Shown: positions 8,394 through 17,724 of the stretch, in pieces | Position numbering within the stretch: position 1 is the stretch's first letter | Layout: each line of letters starts with the position of its first letter | Source: Puniceicoccaceae bacterium | GTDB lineage: Bacteria; Verrucomicrobiota; Verrucomicrobiia; Opitutales; JAFGAQ01 | DNA length: 64,000 nt | Reading direction: 5' to 3' | Assembly: GCA_028285755.1 (NCBI GenBank) | Contig: JANQOQ010000006.1 | Location: 124,001-188,000 of the forward strand | Position numbers and translations under genes: made by a program | The notes under the pieces: generated by a model | Database searches by the model: none | What the model saw: only the letters and a program-made list of their open reading frames with translations | Told to the model about the DNA's origin: nothing

Positions 8394-9443
8394 TTATTTG
8401 TCCTTATAGATAACTGGAGCAAGGTAGATGTTTCTATACTTGATGGCGGTGTGATCCCCTTGCAGATAGATGGGGCCAGGGGTCATCGGGTCGGTATGCA
8501 TGGCACCTCCCGTTGGGCCATCGACTGGTGCATTATCCACTACTGTAACCCCATTGAGCATGATTGTGATATGCCGATCTACCAGGAGCAGATCATAGGT
8601 CTGCCAGGTGCCCGGCTCAGTCGCTGCTTGGACACTCGGTGCAACCTTGCTAAATACCGCGCCAATACCCTGGATGCCCTGCATACGGCTATCACGGTCA
8701 ACCACCTGGGCTTCATACATGCCCCGGAGGTAGACTCCGCTGTTTTGTCCTGAATCCGCTAGGAACTCAATGTGCAGCCAGAAATCTTCAAAAACGGCAT
8801 CCGTTCGTAAGTTCGCATAAGCACCTGTGGAGCTGAAGTCAGTTTTAGGCGTAGAATTTACCAACATCCCGTCTTCGACGCTCCAGCCGTTAATCTTATC
8901 CGCTCTACGGGGACTCCAGCCCGTGAGATCCTTACCATTAAAGATGGGTCTGGGCATGCCGAAGCAGACTTTGCTGAGGTCCGGGGGTGAAGCTGGCATG
9001 GGAGGTATGCGTTTACCGGAGAAGGGTATGCTTTCCGTCCTGTTTTCCTTCGCATAAATACGCTTAAGTAAGCCGTCAAACTCGCCGTTTTTCATACCGA
9101 TTTCGATCTTCTCAGTGAGAATAAGCTCCGCGTCCGAATTTCTACGGGTAATCATCCGGCCGTCATTCGTGCGGCGAAATTCCTTAAGAATAAATTGGAT
9201 GCGCCCATCCTCGATCTCGATATTCCGATGGGGGCCAGCAGAACCGACTTCGATGCGCATGTATACAACAGGGACGTCCTCACCTCGCTCAATGCGCAGC
9301 CACCCGGCATCTTCGTTCCCGAAGTCGAGCGTCCAGTCCCCATATAGTTTTTTATCGATTTCGGATGAGTAGAGATTGCAAGTTCCCAGACAAGCAAGTG
9401 CCAAGGATGCAGTTGAAAATAGTCGGGGTATTTGAAAACGCAT
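8394..9443 (-). CDS. secreted DUF1080 (3-keto-disaccharide hydrolase-like) protein
   Basis: A 349-residue exported protein with an N-terminal signal peptide ending around SSE. Residues about 35-130 form a small beta domain (YGDWTLDFGNEDAGWLRIER). Residues about 165-349 are a DUF1080 jelly-roll: FNGKDLTGW, WLHIEFLADSGQNSGVYLRG, YEAQVVD, WQTYDLLLVD, IYLQGDHTAIKYRNIYL. DUF1080 proteins have laminin-G-like folds, and some hydrolyse 3-keto-glycosides produced by Gfo/Idh/MocA-type dehydrogenases, many of which are in this window. Nine bases separate it from the downstream sulfatase, so the pair is probably co-transcribed. The substrate is inferred. Confidence 0.85.
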   Translation of the reverse strand: MRFQIPRLFSTASLALACLGTCNLYSSEIDKKLYGDWTLDFGNEDAGWLRIERGEDVPVVYMRIEVGSAGPHRNIEIEDGRIQFILKEFRRTNDGRMITRRNSDAELILTEKIEIGMKNGEFDGLLKRIYAKENRTESIPFSGKRIPPMPASPPDLSKVCFGMPRPIFNGKDLTGWSPRRADKINGWSVEDGMLVNSTPKTDFSSTGAYANLRTDAVFEDFWLHIEFLADSGQNSGVYLRGMYEAQVVDRDSRMQGIQGIGAVFSKVAPSVQAATEPGTWQTYDLLLVDRHITIMLNGVTVVDNAPVDGPTGGAMHTDPMTPGPIYLQGDHTAIKYRNIYLAPVIYKDK

Positions 9444-9573
9444 AATACCATTAGACAGACTTAAGCTCAGAGTGCAAGATTCCTAGGAGTGCAGTTCAAT
9501 ATCTCTATGGGATATCAAAATAATGCGGGTTATTTTAGTTTTATCTGAAGCCATGAGTGCTACATTTTTAGTC

Positions 9574-11094
9574 ATGCAATACTTAATCAGATACTTTACC
9601 CTTAGCCTATTTGTTTTCACTCTAACGCTTAACGTCAATCTTCAAGCTGAGGATTTCGAGCAGGATTGGAGCAAATACAAAAATTATCCAGTTCCCGAGT
9701 GGTTTCAGGATGCAAAACTGGGCATTTACTTTCACTGGGGTGTATATTCTGTTCCCGCCTACGGCAGTGAGTGGTATCCGCGTTGGATGTATTTTGAAGG
9801 GCGTAATGTCCATGAGCATCATACTCAAAAATATGGCGATCCAGCGGAATTCGGATACCATGATTTTGTGCCTAAATTTAAGGCTGAGTATTTTGATGCA
9901 AAGGAGTGGGTCGATTTATTTGAGAAGGCAGGTGCCCGCTTTGCCGGACCAGTTGCGGAACACCACGATGGATTTGCCATGTGGGACAGTGCAGCTACCC
10001 CCTGGAATGTCGCAGACAAGGGACCGATGCGTGATATCACCGGAGAACTGGCGAAAGAGATTCGTAAAAGAGACATGAAATTTATCGCAACCTTTCACCA
10101 TGCGAGGCACCTATTCCGCCCGAATCACCCGGAGAGTTTTACAGAGGAATATCCAAACGGTCGCTATTTTTGGCATAGTCATTTCCCCGATGTGCCTGCA
10201 CTGGATGGAGTAGAGAACGATGATGAACTGAAATACCTATACGGGCGACTGGATGAAGGGCAATGGCTTGAAGAAGTCTGGTTTGAGAAGCTTAAAGAAG
10301 TAATCGCACAGTATTCACCGGATATCATCTGGTTTGACTCCTGGCTGGACAAGATACCGGAAAACTACCGCAAGGCCTTTATTGAGCACTACTACAATCA
10401 TGCGGCAAAAAAGGACAAAGAAGTCGTCGTAACCTACAAGCAAACCGATTTCCCTGAGAGCGTAGCGGTGTTCAATATAGAAAAAGGGGGGAAAGTCGAA
10501 ATTTCAGAGAGTGTCTGGCAAAGCGATGATACCATCAGCCTCGGGAGCTGGTGCTATACGGACACGCTAGAGGTCAAACCGACTTCCATGGTAGTGCATG
10601 GCATGATCGATATCGTCAGCAAAAATGGTATTCTGCTGCTCAATGTATCGCCCAAGGCCAATGGAATTATCCCGGATGATCAGCGCAAGGTGCTGCTTGA
10701 GATGGGCGAATGGCTGGACGTCAATGGAGAGGCTATCTACGCGACCCGGCCCTGGTTGATTCATGGAGAAGGCCCAACCGGTTGGGAAGAAGGTCGATTT
10801 GGTGGGATGAAAACTACCAACGTTTACACATCCCAGGATAAGCGCTACACCCGCAGCAAGGATGACAATTATATATATGCATTCGTCCTTGCTCAGCCGA
10901 CAATGGATGAAACTGTCCAATTGAGTTCCTTTGCAGAAGGAGCCGCTGCAGAAAATGTGAAAATATCAGGTATTGAGCTGATTGGCAGCTCCAAGAAGGT
11001 GCAGTGGAAGCAAAATAGCAAGGGTATCCAAATCAAGCCAACGAAAGGCTTCACTACCGATATCGCGCTCGTTTATAAACTGACCGTAAAGTAA
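9574..11094 (+). CDS. alpha-L-fucosidase, GH29, secreted
   Basis: A 506-residue exported fucosidase when started at the ATG at 9574, which yields a clean signal peptide ending near NLQA. The frame also contains ATGs at 9523 and 9553 that would add a non-signal leader. Family motifs: WFQDAKLGIYFHWGVYSVPAYGSEWYPRWMY, FAGPVAEHHDGFAMWDS (paired His), and IIWFDSW with the likely nucleophile Asp at residue 255. Here the common Asp-Gly reads Asp-Ser. The C-terminal half includes GILLLNVSPKANGIIPDDQ, diagnostic of GH29. It would release L-fucose from fucosylated or fucoidan oligosaccharides. It is divergent from the DUF1080-sulfatase pair and convergent with the next sulfatase. Confidence 0.95.
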   Translation: MQYLIRYFTLSLFVFTLTLNVNLQAEDFEQDWSKYKNYPVPEWFQDAKLGIYFHWGVYSVPAYGSEWYPRWMYFEGRNVHEHHTQKYGDPAEFGYHDFVPKFKAEYFDAKEWVDLFEKAGARFAGPVAEHHDGFAMWDSAATPWNVADKGPMRDITGELAKEIRKRDMKFIATFHHARHLFRPNHPESFTEEYPNGRYFWHSHFPDVPALDGVENDDELKYLYGRLDEGQWLEEVWFEKLKEVIAQYSPDIIWFDSWLDKIPENYRKAFIEHYYNHAAKKDKEVVVTYKQTDFPESVAVFNIEKGGKVEISESVWQSDDTISLGSWCYTDTLEVKPTSMVVHGMIDIVSKNGILLLNVSPKANGIIPDDQRKVLLEMGEWLDVNGEAIYATRPWLIHGEGPTGWEEGRFGGMKTTNVYTSQDKRYTRSKDDNYIYAFVLAQPTMDETVQLSSFAEGAAAENVKISGIELIGSSKKVQWKQNSKGIQIKPTKGFTTDIALVYKLTVK

Positions 11095-11106
11095 TCTTTG
11101 AATCGC

Positions 11107-12720
11107 TCAGCCGCCGGTCTTCGCTAATTCCAGGCGATCGGTGGCGGGTGGTTGATTCGGGTCACCCCGGTATTCACGGGCGAGTTCGGCACATTTGCTT
11201 CGCAGTCGATTGAGCGTATTCTTGTATTTAGAATCGTTGATGAGGTTTGTCATCTCACCGGGATCATTTTGGAGATCAAATAACTCTTCATAATCGGGCT
11301 CTTGATTGGAATATCCCTGGTTTAGCCAATCGTGGTAAGCTTCGACCGCTTCTGGAAATACACGATAAGCCTGATTACCACCGTTATCCTCAAAGAGAGA
11401 TCGCGGTGTAGAGAAGTAGCGAATATACTTCCACCTTTCGTCCCGAACACTTTCGATACGTGGGTTCCCGAAAGTCGTAGACCAGAGGTTCTCGGCAAAG
11501 GTATACTCACGCCAATCAATGGTTTGGTTACAAATAAGCGGCTTCAGACTGCGGCCTTGAATACTTGAAGGAATAGAGATATCAGCGTAATCGAAAAGGG
11601 TGGGCGCAACATCTACAGACATAACCAGCTCATCGGACTGACTCGGCTTTGCTGACGGATCATAGATAATAAATGGGATTTTCAGGCAGATTTCGTAATT
11701 GAGCGCTTTACCACCGAGGCCATATTCTCCGAGCATGATTCCGTGATCCGAGGCGAAGATGATGATCGTGTTATCGGCGATACCCATCTCATCCAATTTC
11801 TCCCGCATGGAGCCCAGGAAACGATCGATACCGGTAACCGTCTGCATCTGGCGAATGATCGCTTCCCGGTTTGCCTCAGGGGTGTTGACGTTATCATAGG
11901 TCGTTTGCCTGAATTCGGGCCGCAGCACGCCTCCTGGAATCTTAGGCGTTTGTATGTCATCTCTTGCGATGTAATTTACAGGTAGCGGGATTGTTTGGTC
12001 CCGGTATTTAGAACGATAGAGTTCGGGGTCTGACTCGCGTTGCTTCATATCCCGGGTGCCCGCACCATGGGGTAGATTGAAGGCAATCGTGAGGCAAAAG
12101 GGCTGGCCAGTGGGTCGATTCCCCAGGAAAGCCACGGATCCGTCAATATAGTCTTGTTCGGAATCCAGGAAGCTCATGGCTCCTTCCTGCAGAATTTCTA
12201 TTTGGGTATCCGCCTTTGCCTGTTTGAAGATTTCGCCGCCCTTGTTTTCCTTCATGTAAAAGCGCAGATGGTTGTGACGCCCATACCAAAAATCGAAAGC
12301 CGATTCCATGATACCCGTTTCGTAACCCTTTTCACCGACTGGCACGTGATTTTTGCCAATGTATCCGGTGTAATATCCGTTTTTTCCCAGGATAACGGGA
12401 TAAGATTGCTGCCAGGCCTCAGCGGATACAGCAGTCCCTGAATTGAAATTCACCCCGTGCCTGCGCTCAAATTGACCCAGAAAATAGGAGGCACGGCTGG
12501 GTGTGCAGATCGCACTGGTCACGTAGGCATTGTTAAAGCGTGTCCCTTCAGTGGCAAGACGATCCAGGTGAGCCGTCTCTATAATTGAGTTGCCGTTGTA
12601 ACCGGTCAGGTCCCAGCGATGATCATCCGTCAGAATAAATATGATATTCGGCCTGTCATTGTTTGCAGTCGTATGAATAAACGATGCAAAAAGAAACAAA
12701 AGGAGCGTGAAGGATTTCAT
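11107..12720 (-). CDS. secreted sulfatase (S1 family)
   Basis: A 537-residue exported sulfatase with a signal peptide to about residue 20, then RPNIIFILTDDHRWDLTG with the metal-binding Asp pair. The modification site is C-T-P-S-R with Cys at residue 72, and the second metal site is FASDHGIMLGEYG. The body resembles the heparan/choline-type sulfatases used on algal glycans (HVPVGEKGYETG, YEELFDLQNDPGEMTNL at the C-terminus). It ends 13 bases from the convergent fucosidase stop, with no obvious terminator between them. Its start lies about 50 bases from the end of the AraC gene, so it may be read from the fucose operon upstream. Confidence 0.94.
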   Translation of the reverse strand: MKSFTLLLFLFASFIHTTANNDRPNIIFILTDDHRWDLTGYNGNSIIETAHLDRLATEGTRFNNAYVTSAICTPSRASYFLGQFERRHGVNFNSGTAVSAEAWQQSYPVILGKNGYYTGYIGKNHVPVGEKGYETGIMESAFDFWYGRHNHLRFYMKENKGGEIFKQAKADTQIEILQEGAMSFLDSEQDYIDGSVAFLGNRPTGQPFCLTIAFNLPHGAGTRDMKQRESDPELYRSKYRDQTIPLPVNYIARDDIQTPKIPGGVLRPEFRQTTYDNVNTPEANREAIIRQMQTVTGIDRFLGSMREKLDEMGIADNTIIIFASDHGIMLGEYGLGGKALNYEICLKIPFIIYDPSAKPSQSDELVMSVDVAPTLFDYADISIPSSIQGRSLKPLICNQTIDWREYTFAENLWSTTFGNPRIESVRDERWKYIRYFSTPRSLFEDNGGNQAYRVFPEAVEAYHDWLNQGYSNQEPDYEELFDLQNDPGEMTNLINDSKYKNTLNRLRSKCAELAREYRGDPNQPPATDRLELAKTGG

Positions 12721-12769
12721 TGTGAGAACAGAATCCGCACGTCTGAGATATTGCGAATCTTATTTTTTG

Positions 12770-13702
12770 CTAACCGGCTTTTAGAGTTAGCTCCGGTTCT
12801 GATTGATTGACCGGTTTGATAGCGGCCGCGTAATTGCTGGGGGCCACTCCAAAATGCTGTTTAAAACGATGTGAAAAATAGAAGGGATCTTCAAAGCCCA
12901 CATAGTCCGCAATTTCCTTGATGAGATAGTCTTCACTCGAAATGATCTCAACGGCCTTTTCTAGCTTAAGGCGGATGAGCATATGAGTTGGCGATTCATT
13001 GGAGAACCGCTTAAACAAGCGACAAATGTGAGGTAATGAGATGTTACAAGCTTGCGCCACTTCGCTCATGCGCTTGATGGTAAGGAAGTTTTTCTCAATA
13101 TATGTGCGAACTTTTTCGAAGCTTAGCTCAGCCGGTGATTTTGCTTCGGGTGTGTTTATCTTCTCCAACTGGATACGCTCGATAAGATACTTGATGAGCA
13201 TGCTATTGAGCTCACGCCCGGGATCTCCTCCGAGTTTACCGCATTCCTGAAACTGGCTAAAGATGTCACCAATCCATTTGATGTTGGACAGTCTTACCGG
13301 GCTATCTTCCTTAAGGAAGGTCTCCCAAAGCATATCGGGTGCTTTGCTGCCCGTTACATCAATGAAGTACTTGATGAGCTCCTGATCCCCCGTGTTCTCT
13401 ATGGTGTGATCGAGGTGCGGGCCATAACAAAACATGCTGCCCCCTTTTAAGTGGTATTCCTTTCCCTGAAGCGTTACTTTGCAACTACCGGATACAATGT
13501 ATTCGATACCGTAGTATTTAAAATTCACACGATCTACTTTGTAATCCGGGGTGCACTTTTCGATACCGCCACAGACTACTGCAATTTCTGTAGAAAGGGA
13601 ATCGATATCGCCCAGGTGATAATATTCACCAAAGGTTACCTGAGTGGAAAAGAGATTGTGCGGTTCATGACTGGGGTTATTGGCAGGGGTAGTCGCGTTC
13701 AT
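12770..13702 (-). CDS. AraC-family regulator with cupin sensor domain
   Basis: A 310-residue regulator. The N-terminal half is a cupin-like effector domain (YYGIEYIVSGSCKVTLQGKEYHLKGGSMFCYGP, with HLDHTIENTG). The C-terminal 100 residues are an AraC double HTH (MSEVAQACNISLPHICRLFKRFSNESPTHMLIRLKLEKA, then IKEIADYVGFEDPFYFSHRFKQHFGVAPSNY). Three bases separate its ATG from the stop of the aldo/keto reductase, placing it at the end of the fucose-type operon, which it may autoregulate. The ligand is probably a sugar, by inference from position. Confidence 0.92.
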   Translation of the reverse strand: MNATTPANNPSHEPHNLFSTQVTFGEYYHLGDIDSLSTEIAVVCGGIEKCTPDYKVDRVNFKYYGIEYIVSGSCKVTLQGKEYHLKGGSMFCYGPHLDHTIENTGDQELIKYFIDVTGSKAPDMLWETFLKEDSPVRLSNIKWIGDIFSQFQECGKLGGDPGRELNSMLIKYLIERIQLEKINTPEAKSPAELSFEKVRTYIEKNFLTIKRMSEVAQACNISLPHICRLFKRFSNESPTHMLIRLKLEKAVEIISSEDYLIKEIADYVGFEDPFYFSHRFKQHFGVAPSNYAAAIKPVNQSEPELTLKAG

Positions 13703-13705
13703 AAG

Positions 13706-14752
13706 TCATGTGTTGTTGATATTTCCGTTTAAGTCCCAAAGGTCACGCCAATCATTAGCGCTTTCCCACAAAAATACATGCCCCTTGATCAGTCTGCAAT
13801 CACGATCAATCGTGGCAATCGCTGCCATTTCCTGATCGGATAAAGGATTTTCTATGATCGATTTTAGATTTGCAAGGTAATTACGGCGCTTCGTGGACAT
13901 CGGGATCGGGATTTGCCCCCGTTGCTCTGCCCACTTAACGCATAAGGTGGCAGGGTGGATATTATGCTTTGCAGCGATTTCAACAATCACAGGATCTTCA
14001 ATATCTACGGTATCATCACTAGTGCGGTCACGTTCCGGGCGGGCAGGGGAACCAATGGGAGAATAGCCCACGGGTACGATGCCTTTACTTACCACGAATT
14101 CAAATAACTCCGGTTGTTGAAAGTGAGGGTGTAGTTCCATCTCGTTAACCGCTGGCTTGATGGTAGCGTCTCGGAGGATGAGCTCGAGCTTCGGAATAGT
14201 TACATTCGACACGCCAATATTTCGAACGAGTCCCATCTGCTTGAGCCTTTCTATCTCGCGCCAGGTTTGCATGAAATTTTCATGGATGTAGGGCTTTGCA
14301 CTGGGTGAGCGGGAGTCTACATCACACTTGGGCGGGTGATAATTTGGGAATGGCCAATGAACGAGGTAAAGGTCGAGGTAGTTGAGCTGGAGGTCAGCAA
14401 GGGATTGTTTGCAGGCGGGAATAACGTCCTCGGGTGTGTGCTTATTGTTCCAGAGCTTAGAAGTGATCCACAGCTCCTCACGCTCCACGCCATTTGCCAT
14501 AATATCCTGCAAGACCCTGCCAATGAGGTCTTCATTCTGATAGACTGCGGCACAATCGAAATGGCGATAACCTACGGATGCAGCTCCAAAAACAGCATCC
14601 GCAACGGCTTCATGACTCACATGGTCAGAACCAAACGTACCGAGGCCGATTGCAGGCATTTTGTCACCACTATCGAGCGTGCGATAAGGAACCGTTGAAG
14701 GATCGACTTCATCGCCGATGCGTTCAAACTTTCGATTGTTTTCAAGAATCAT
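13706..14752 (-). CDS. aldo/keto reductase, cytoplasmic
   Basis: A 348-residue NADP(H)-dependent aldo/keto reductase. The N-terminal marker is LGTFGSDHVSHEAVADAV. The catalytic tetrad is visible as Asp in HFDCAAVYQNE, Tyr in the same motif, Lys in LWITSKLWN and His in LYLVHWPFPN. Later family motifs are GVSNVTIPKLELIL and CVKWAEQRGQIPIPMSTK. Lying between FucU and the AraC gene, it may act as an L-fucose dehydrogenase or as an aldehyde reductase (for example lactaldehyde to propanediol). Sequence alone does not distinguish these. No signal peptide. Confidence 0.92.
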   Translation of the reverse strand: MILENNRKFERIGDEVDPSTVPYRTLDSGDKMPAIGLGTFGSDHVSHEAVADAVFGAASVGYRHFDCAAVYQNEDLIGRVLQDIMANGVEREELWITSKLWNNKHTPEDVIPACKQSLADLQLNYLDLYLVHWPFPNYHPPKCDVDSRSPSAKPYIHENFMQTWREIERLKQMGLVRNIGVSNVTIPKLELILRDATIKPAVNEMELHPHFQQPELFEFVVSKGIVPVGYSPIGSPARPERDRTSDDTVDIEDPVIVEIAAKHNIHPATLCVKWAEQRGQIPIPMSTKRRNYLANLKSIIENPLSDQEMAAIATIDRDCRLIKGHVFLWESANDWRDLWDLNGNINNT

Positions 14753-14773
14753 AGCAAAGGGGAACGTTGCTGA

Positions 14774-15208
14774 TCATACGATTGGGGTTACACCTTTCTT
14801 TAGAAGGATGTTTCCGTATTTGGCAGTCTCGCCGGTCATGACTACTGCAAATGCCCCTTTAGCACGATCATAGAATGCAAAGCGGTCGATACGTTCAATG
14901 GCAGGTGCATCCGGATTAGTGATATGGATGCTCGCGAGGTATGCCTGTTCAACATTGTGATCCAGGGTATCACCGGGAACCGCCGCCATCATCGCGATGG
15001 GGTGATCGACATAAGAATCGAGCTCATATAACGGCAGAATTGCTTTCAATAAGTCTGCTATCCGCAGGCCATCCGCCCTTAGCACGTTTGAGTTGAAAGT
15101 CTCACCAGGAAAGTGAGCATCTGCAAGGATGAGCTCGTCACCATGGCCCATACGTGCCAGGGTTTCAAGGAGTTGGGGACTGATTAATGGGGATATTCCT
15201 TTAAGCAT
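14774..15208 (-). CDS. fucU: L-fucose mutarotase (RbsD/FucU family)
   Basis: A 144-residue cytoplasmic protein of the normal length for FucU (about 140). The family pattern is clear: [35 protein letters not shown], with the conserved His-Gly-Asp, then [18 protein letters not shown] and an aromatic [30 protein letters not shown] at the C-terminus. FucU interconverts alpha and beta anomers of L-fucose, feeding isomerase or dehydrogenase. It sits between a Zn-dependent dehydrogenase and an aldo/keto reductase with about 20 base gaps, which anchors this operon to fucose-like sugars released by the nearby GH29 enzymes. Confidence 0.93.
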   Translation of the reverse strand: MLKGISPLISPQLLETLARMGHGDELILADAHFPGETFNSNVLRADGLRIADLLKAILPLYELDSYVDHPIAMMAAVPGDTLDHNVEQAYLASIHITNPDAPAIERIDRFAFYDRAKGAFAVVMTGETAKYGNILLKKGVTPIV

Positions 15209-15225
15209 AGTAAATAATATTCAGA

Positions 15226-16350
15226 TTAACAGTGGGCACAGCATTCATTATTAGCTGCGAGGTTTTCACCAGTGCCGGGTTTGTCCAGCTCTTCGTCAAA
15301 ACACACGGCGACTTTACCGCATCTGCCTTCATTCATCAACTCGTAAGCATCGCTGACTTGATCGAGGGAGAATCGGTGGGTGACGAGGTCCTCCGGGTGG
15401 ATTTTCCATCGAACCAATTTCTCCAGTAGCTCTTCCATGCGCCAAATATTGGTAACCCAGGAGCCATAGATGGTTTTTTGGTCGTGGATAATGTCACGAG
15501 AAGGAGCAAATTCGCAGGTGCCTCCCTCGCCGATAAATACGATTTTGCCCCATTTGCGGGCCGCCTGGATAGCAGTGAGGCGTGCCATATGGTGACCTGA
15601 GCAATCGACCGTTCGTTCGCAGCCGTGACCACCCGTAAGTGCTCTAACTTGTTCAACATTGTCAGGGTCTGACATGAGAACATGGTCACAGAGGCCCTTG
15701 TCTCGGGCGATATCGAGCCGCTCCTGCACGACATCGATACCGATAATCTGGGGTGCACCTAAGGCTCTGCATAGCATTGCCGCCGCAAGACCCACCGGGC
15801 CCAAGCCCGTGATGAGGACTGCATCGTTGCCGCTGATTCCGATTTTTTCGAGGCCCTCATATACGGTGCCAAAGCCACAAGCTACCTGTGCACCATCCAC
15901 ATAAGAAAGTTCATCCGGCAAGTGGCATAGATCCTTTTCATCAGCCAACAGGTAGTCTGCCATGCCTCCGTCCCGTTGCCAGCCATAGGCAGCCCTCGTT
16001 TCCGAGGTACAGCTGATCATGTATCCCCGGCGGCAATCATTGCATACACCGCAGCCGGATATGTGATACACCACCACGCGATCACCCACTTTAAAGCGTT
16101 TTGTCCCTTCACCCGCCTGAATGATCTGCCCACAGGGTTCGTGGCCTGCTATTTTGTTTTGATAGGCCTCCGGGCCCTTGCCAAGGTGCTCCCGATAGAT
16201 CGCGCGAATATCGCTACCGCAAATCGTAGAAGCTTTCATCTTCAGCAATACCTGACCGTAACCGGGAGTTGGAACAGGGTCCTCTTTCAGAATAGTGGTG
16301 GAATTCCCGGGGAGGTATGCAGCTCTCATGGTGTCAACATTCAGTTTCAT
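15226..16350 (-). CDS. zinc-dependent medium-chain alcohol/sugar dehydrogenase
   Basis: About 374 residues from the ATG at 16350; a TTG at 16368 would add six residues and is less likely. Catalytic zinc ligands are in STICGSDIR (Cys) and KIAGHEPCG (His-Glu). The four-cysteine structural zinc loop is [16 protein letters not shown], and the NAD(P) site is [15 protein letters not shown]. It belongs to the threonine/sorbitol dehydrogenase group of MDRs. As the first gene of the operon with fucU it is a candidate L-fucose or fucose-derived alcohol dehydrogenase. The C-terminus is unusual, ending in a Cys/His-rich tail (NNECCAHC) not typical of the family. A 12-base AT palindrome lies upstream. Confidence 0.92.
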   Translation of the reverse strand: MKLNVDTMRAAYLPGNSTTILKEDPVPTPGYGQVLLKMKASTICGSDIRAIYREHLGKGPEAYQNKIAGHEPCGQIIQAGEGTKRFKVGDRVVVYHISGCGVCNDCRRGYMISCTSETRAAYGWQRDGGMADYLLADEKDLCHLPDELSYVDGAQVACGFGTVYEGLEKIGISGNDAVLITGLGPVGLAAAMLCRALGAPQIIGIDVVQERLDIARDKGLCDHVLMSDPDNVEQVRALTGGHGCERTVDCSGHHMARLTAIQAARKWGKIVFIGEGGTCEFAPSRDIIHDQKTIYGSWVTNIWRMEELLEKLVRWKIHPEDLVTHRFSLDQVSDAYELMNEGRCGKVAVCFDEELDKPGTGENLAANNECCAHC

Positions 16351-16439
16351 AGCATTGATTATTCGCAATTAATAAAACGGGGTATATTGAAGCTTAATCT
16401 TACGGGAGGAACTATAACAGATTAAACACGCTATGAGCA

Positions 16440-16451
16440 TTAATTAATTAA
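16440..16451. promoter_or_regulatory. AT palindrome upstream of the fucose-type operon
   Basis: The perfect palindrome TTAATTAATTAA lies 90-101 bases upstream of the dehydrogenase ATG at 16350, between that gene and the minus-strand DUF4336-like gene. It is flanked on both sides by GCA. Position and symmetry suit an operator, possibly for the AraC-type regulator encoded in the operon, but AraC proteins often bind direct repeats and the element is pure A/T. This is a weak prediction. Confidence 0.28.
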
Positions 16452-16534
16452 GCATTGAATAGAAAATCTTAGCCTAAGACTCTCAGTTCAATTCAGAGGG
16501 TAGGATACGGGAAATCCCCATTGAACCGTTCTGG

Positions 16535-17239
16535 CTAATCTAATGAGAAACCTGCACGGACTGCCGCATTAAAAAACTCTTCCTTTGCGTTGTTATGTAT
16601 AATATGGCCGTGAGCCATAATGATTCTCTCAAAATCCCATTGATAGATAGTTTGCAGGGACTTCTGGAAATCTTGCTTGTTCTTAATTGACATTTTGAAA
16701 GGGCGATCGATCGCCGGCCAGGTTTTAACACCTGCAGTATACTTAAATGCAAATTTTGAATAGCCTGTAGCATCCTCAAGATTTAATAGAACATCACCCA
16801 AAAGGAGGCTTTTAGTCTGAGGGTGATACATTGCATATTCGTTGATAAACTGCATACCCATAAGCTTTTGTACTTGCAGATGATCTGCTAGTAATGTGGA
16901 TGATACGCTTATAAAACGGGCCTGTTCACCCATACGCTTTGCAGGAAAATGCTCTGGCACCAAATACGGGGTTTCCGGAAAAGCTGCCTGTCCCTCTTTG
17001 GAAAAAGTGTCATGAAGAGTTGTGGCCTCAATGATAAAGTTGACATTCCCAAGGTCATAAATTGCTGCAGATTCATCTATGGTAAACGGCCCTGTGGAGT
17101 GGATGAAGAGTTGCCCGGGCTTCGTTTCGAGGATCGTGACCCGTCGACCCAGTTTCAGGCCAAATAATTGAAGCGGATATTCGAGTGTCCAAATATGTTC
17201 TGCTATTTTCTGTAATTTGCCCATATAACGAGGCAACAT
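16535..17239 (-). CDS. DUF4336-like metallo-beta-lactamase-fold protein
   Basis: A 234-residue soluble protein; an internal ATG at 17224 (MGKLQKI) is an equally good start. The pattern GKLQKIAEHIWTLEYP, GRRVTILETKPGQLFIHST, VNFIIEATTLHDTF and KRMGEQARF, then a late LLLGDVLLNLEDATG and IMAHGHIIHNNAKEEF, matches DUF4336. These are metallo-hydrolase-fold proteins of unknown substrate that lack the full HxHxDH motif, and no such motif is present here. It is a stand-alone minus-strand gene between the fucose operon and the winged-helix regulator. Function unknown. Confidence 0.6.
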   Translation of the reverse strand: MLPRYMGKLQKIAEHIWTLEYPLQLFGLKLGRRVTILETKPGQLFIHSTGPFTIDESAAIYDLGNVNFIIEATTLHDTFSKEGQAAFPETPYLVPEHFPAKRMGEQARFISVSSTLLADHLQVQKLMGMQFINEYAMYHPQTKSLLLGDVLLNLEDATGYSKFAFKYTAGVKTWPAIDRPFKMSIKNKQDFQKSLQTIYQWDFERIIMAHGHIIHNNAKEEFFNAAVRAGFSLD

Positions 17240-17305
17240 TAGAAGTAAAATGGGTCAAATAATCTGAAAAATATATGGATAGGCTAATTAGCGCGAGTAG
17301 CAGGC

Positions 17306-17614
17306 CTAATGTGGTTTATCGCCGATGATGAATTTCAAAAAGTCGCCGATTTTCACATGCGATTCAATCGGGTGGCGGAGGGTCTCGTCCAAATTGATGT
17401 TATAGTGATTACGTCGCCCCTCTTTGATCCGAGTGACAATGTTGCACTCTTCAAGCTCAGCAACGATACGCTGTACGTTTCGTTCTGTAATGCCTACTTG
17501 GAGAGCCACTTCACGCAACACGATATCCGGGTTGGCCGTTATACAAATTAAGACGTGTGCATGATTCGTTAGAAAAGTCCAGGTAGGGGGTTTCTTGGTG
17601 GTGTAAAGTTCCAT
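17306..17614 (-). CDS. small winged-helix transcriptional regulator
   Basis: A 102-residue protein when started at the ATG at 17614 ([20 protein letters not shown]). The longer open frame upstream has no family-like sequence. A winged-helix DNA-binding domain is visible: [57 protein letters not shown], with the recognition helix around [10 protein letters not shown]. This resembles small MarR/ArsR-type regulators without metal-binding cysteines. It is divergent from the universal stress protein/mrp operon, with a strong dyad in the 110-base gap, suggesting it controls both itself and that operon. Confidence 0.8.
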   Translation of the reverse strand: MELYTTKKPPTWTFLTNHAHVLICITANPDIVLREVALQVGITERNVQRIVAELEECNIVTRIKEGRRNHYNINLDETLRHPIESHVKIGDFLKFIIGDKPH

Positions 17615-17635
17615 GGCAAAAAATATACGTAAAAA

Positions 17636-17681
17636 TAATCGTGAATCAATTGACACGATTAGAATTGTGTAATCATTGATT
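17636..17681. promoter_or_regulatory. inverted repeats between winged-helix regulator and usp-mrp operon
   Basis: Perfect 8-base arms TAATCGTG (17636-17643) and CACGATTA (17654-17661) are separated by 10 bases that contain the palindrome TCAATTGA. Just downstream is AATCATTGATT (17671-17681), with 5-base arms. Both lie in the divergent gap between the regulator ATG (17614) and the usp ATG (17725), the expected location of an operator for the winged-helix protein. The binding assignment is inference. Confidence 0.45.
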
Positions 17682-17724
17682 TGTAACCTTAACAAATGTC
17701 AAGTTAACAACTGGAAGTCTTCAC

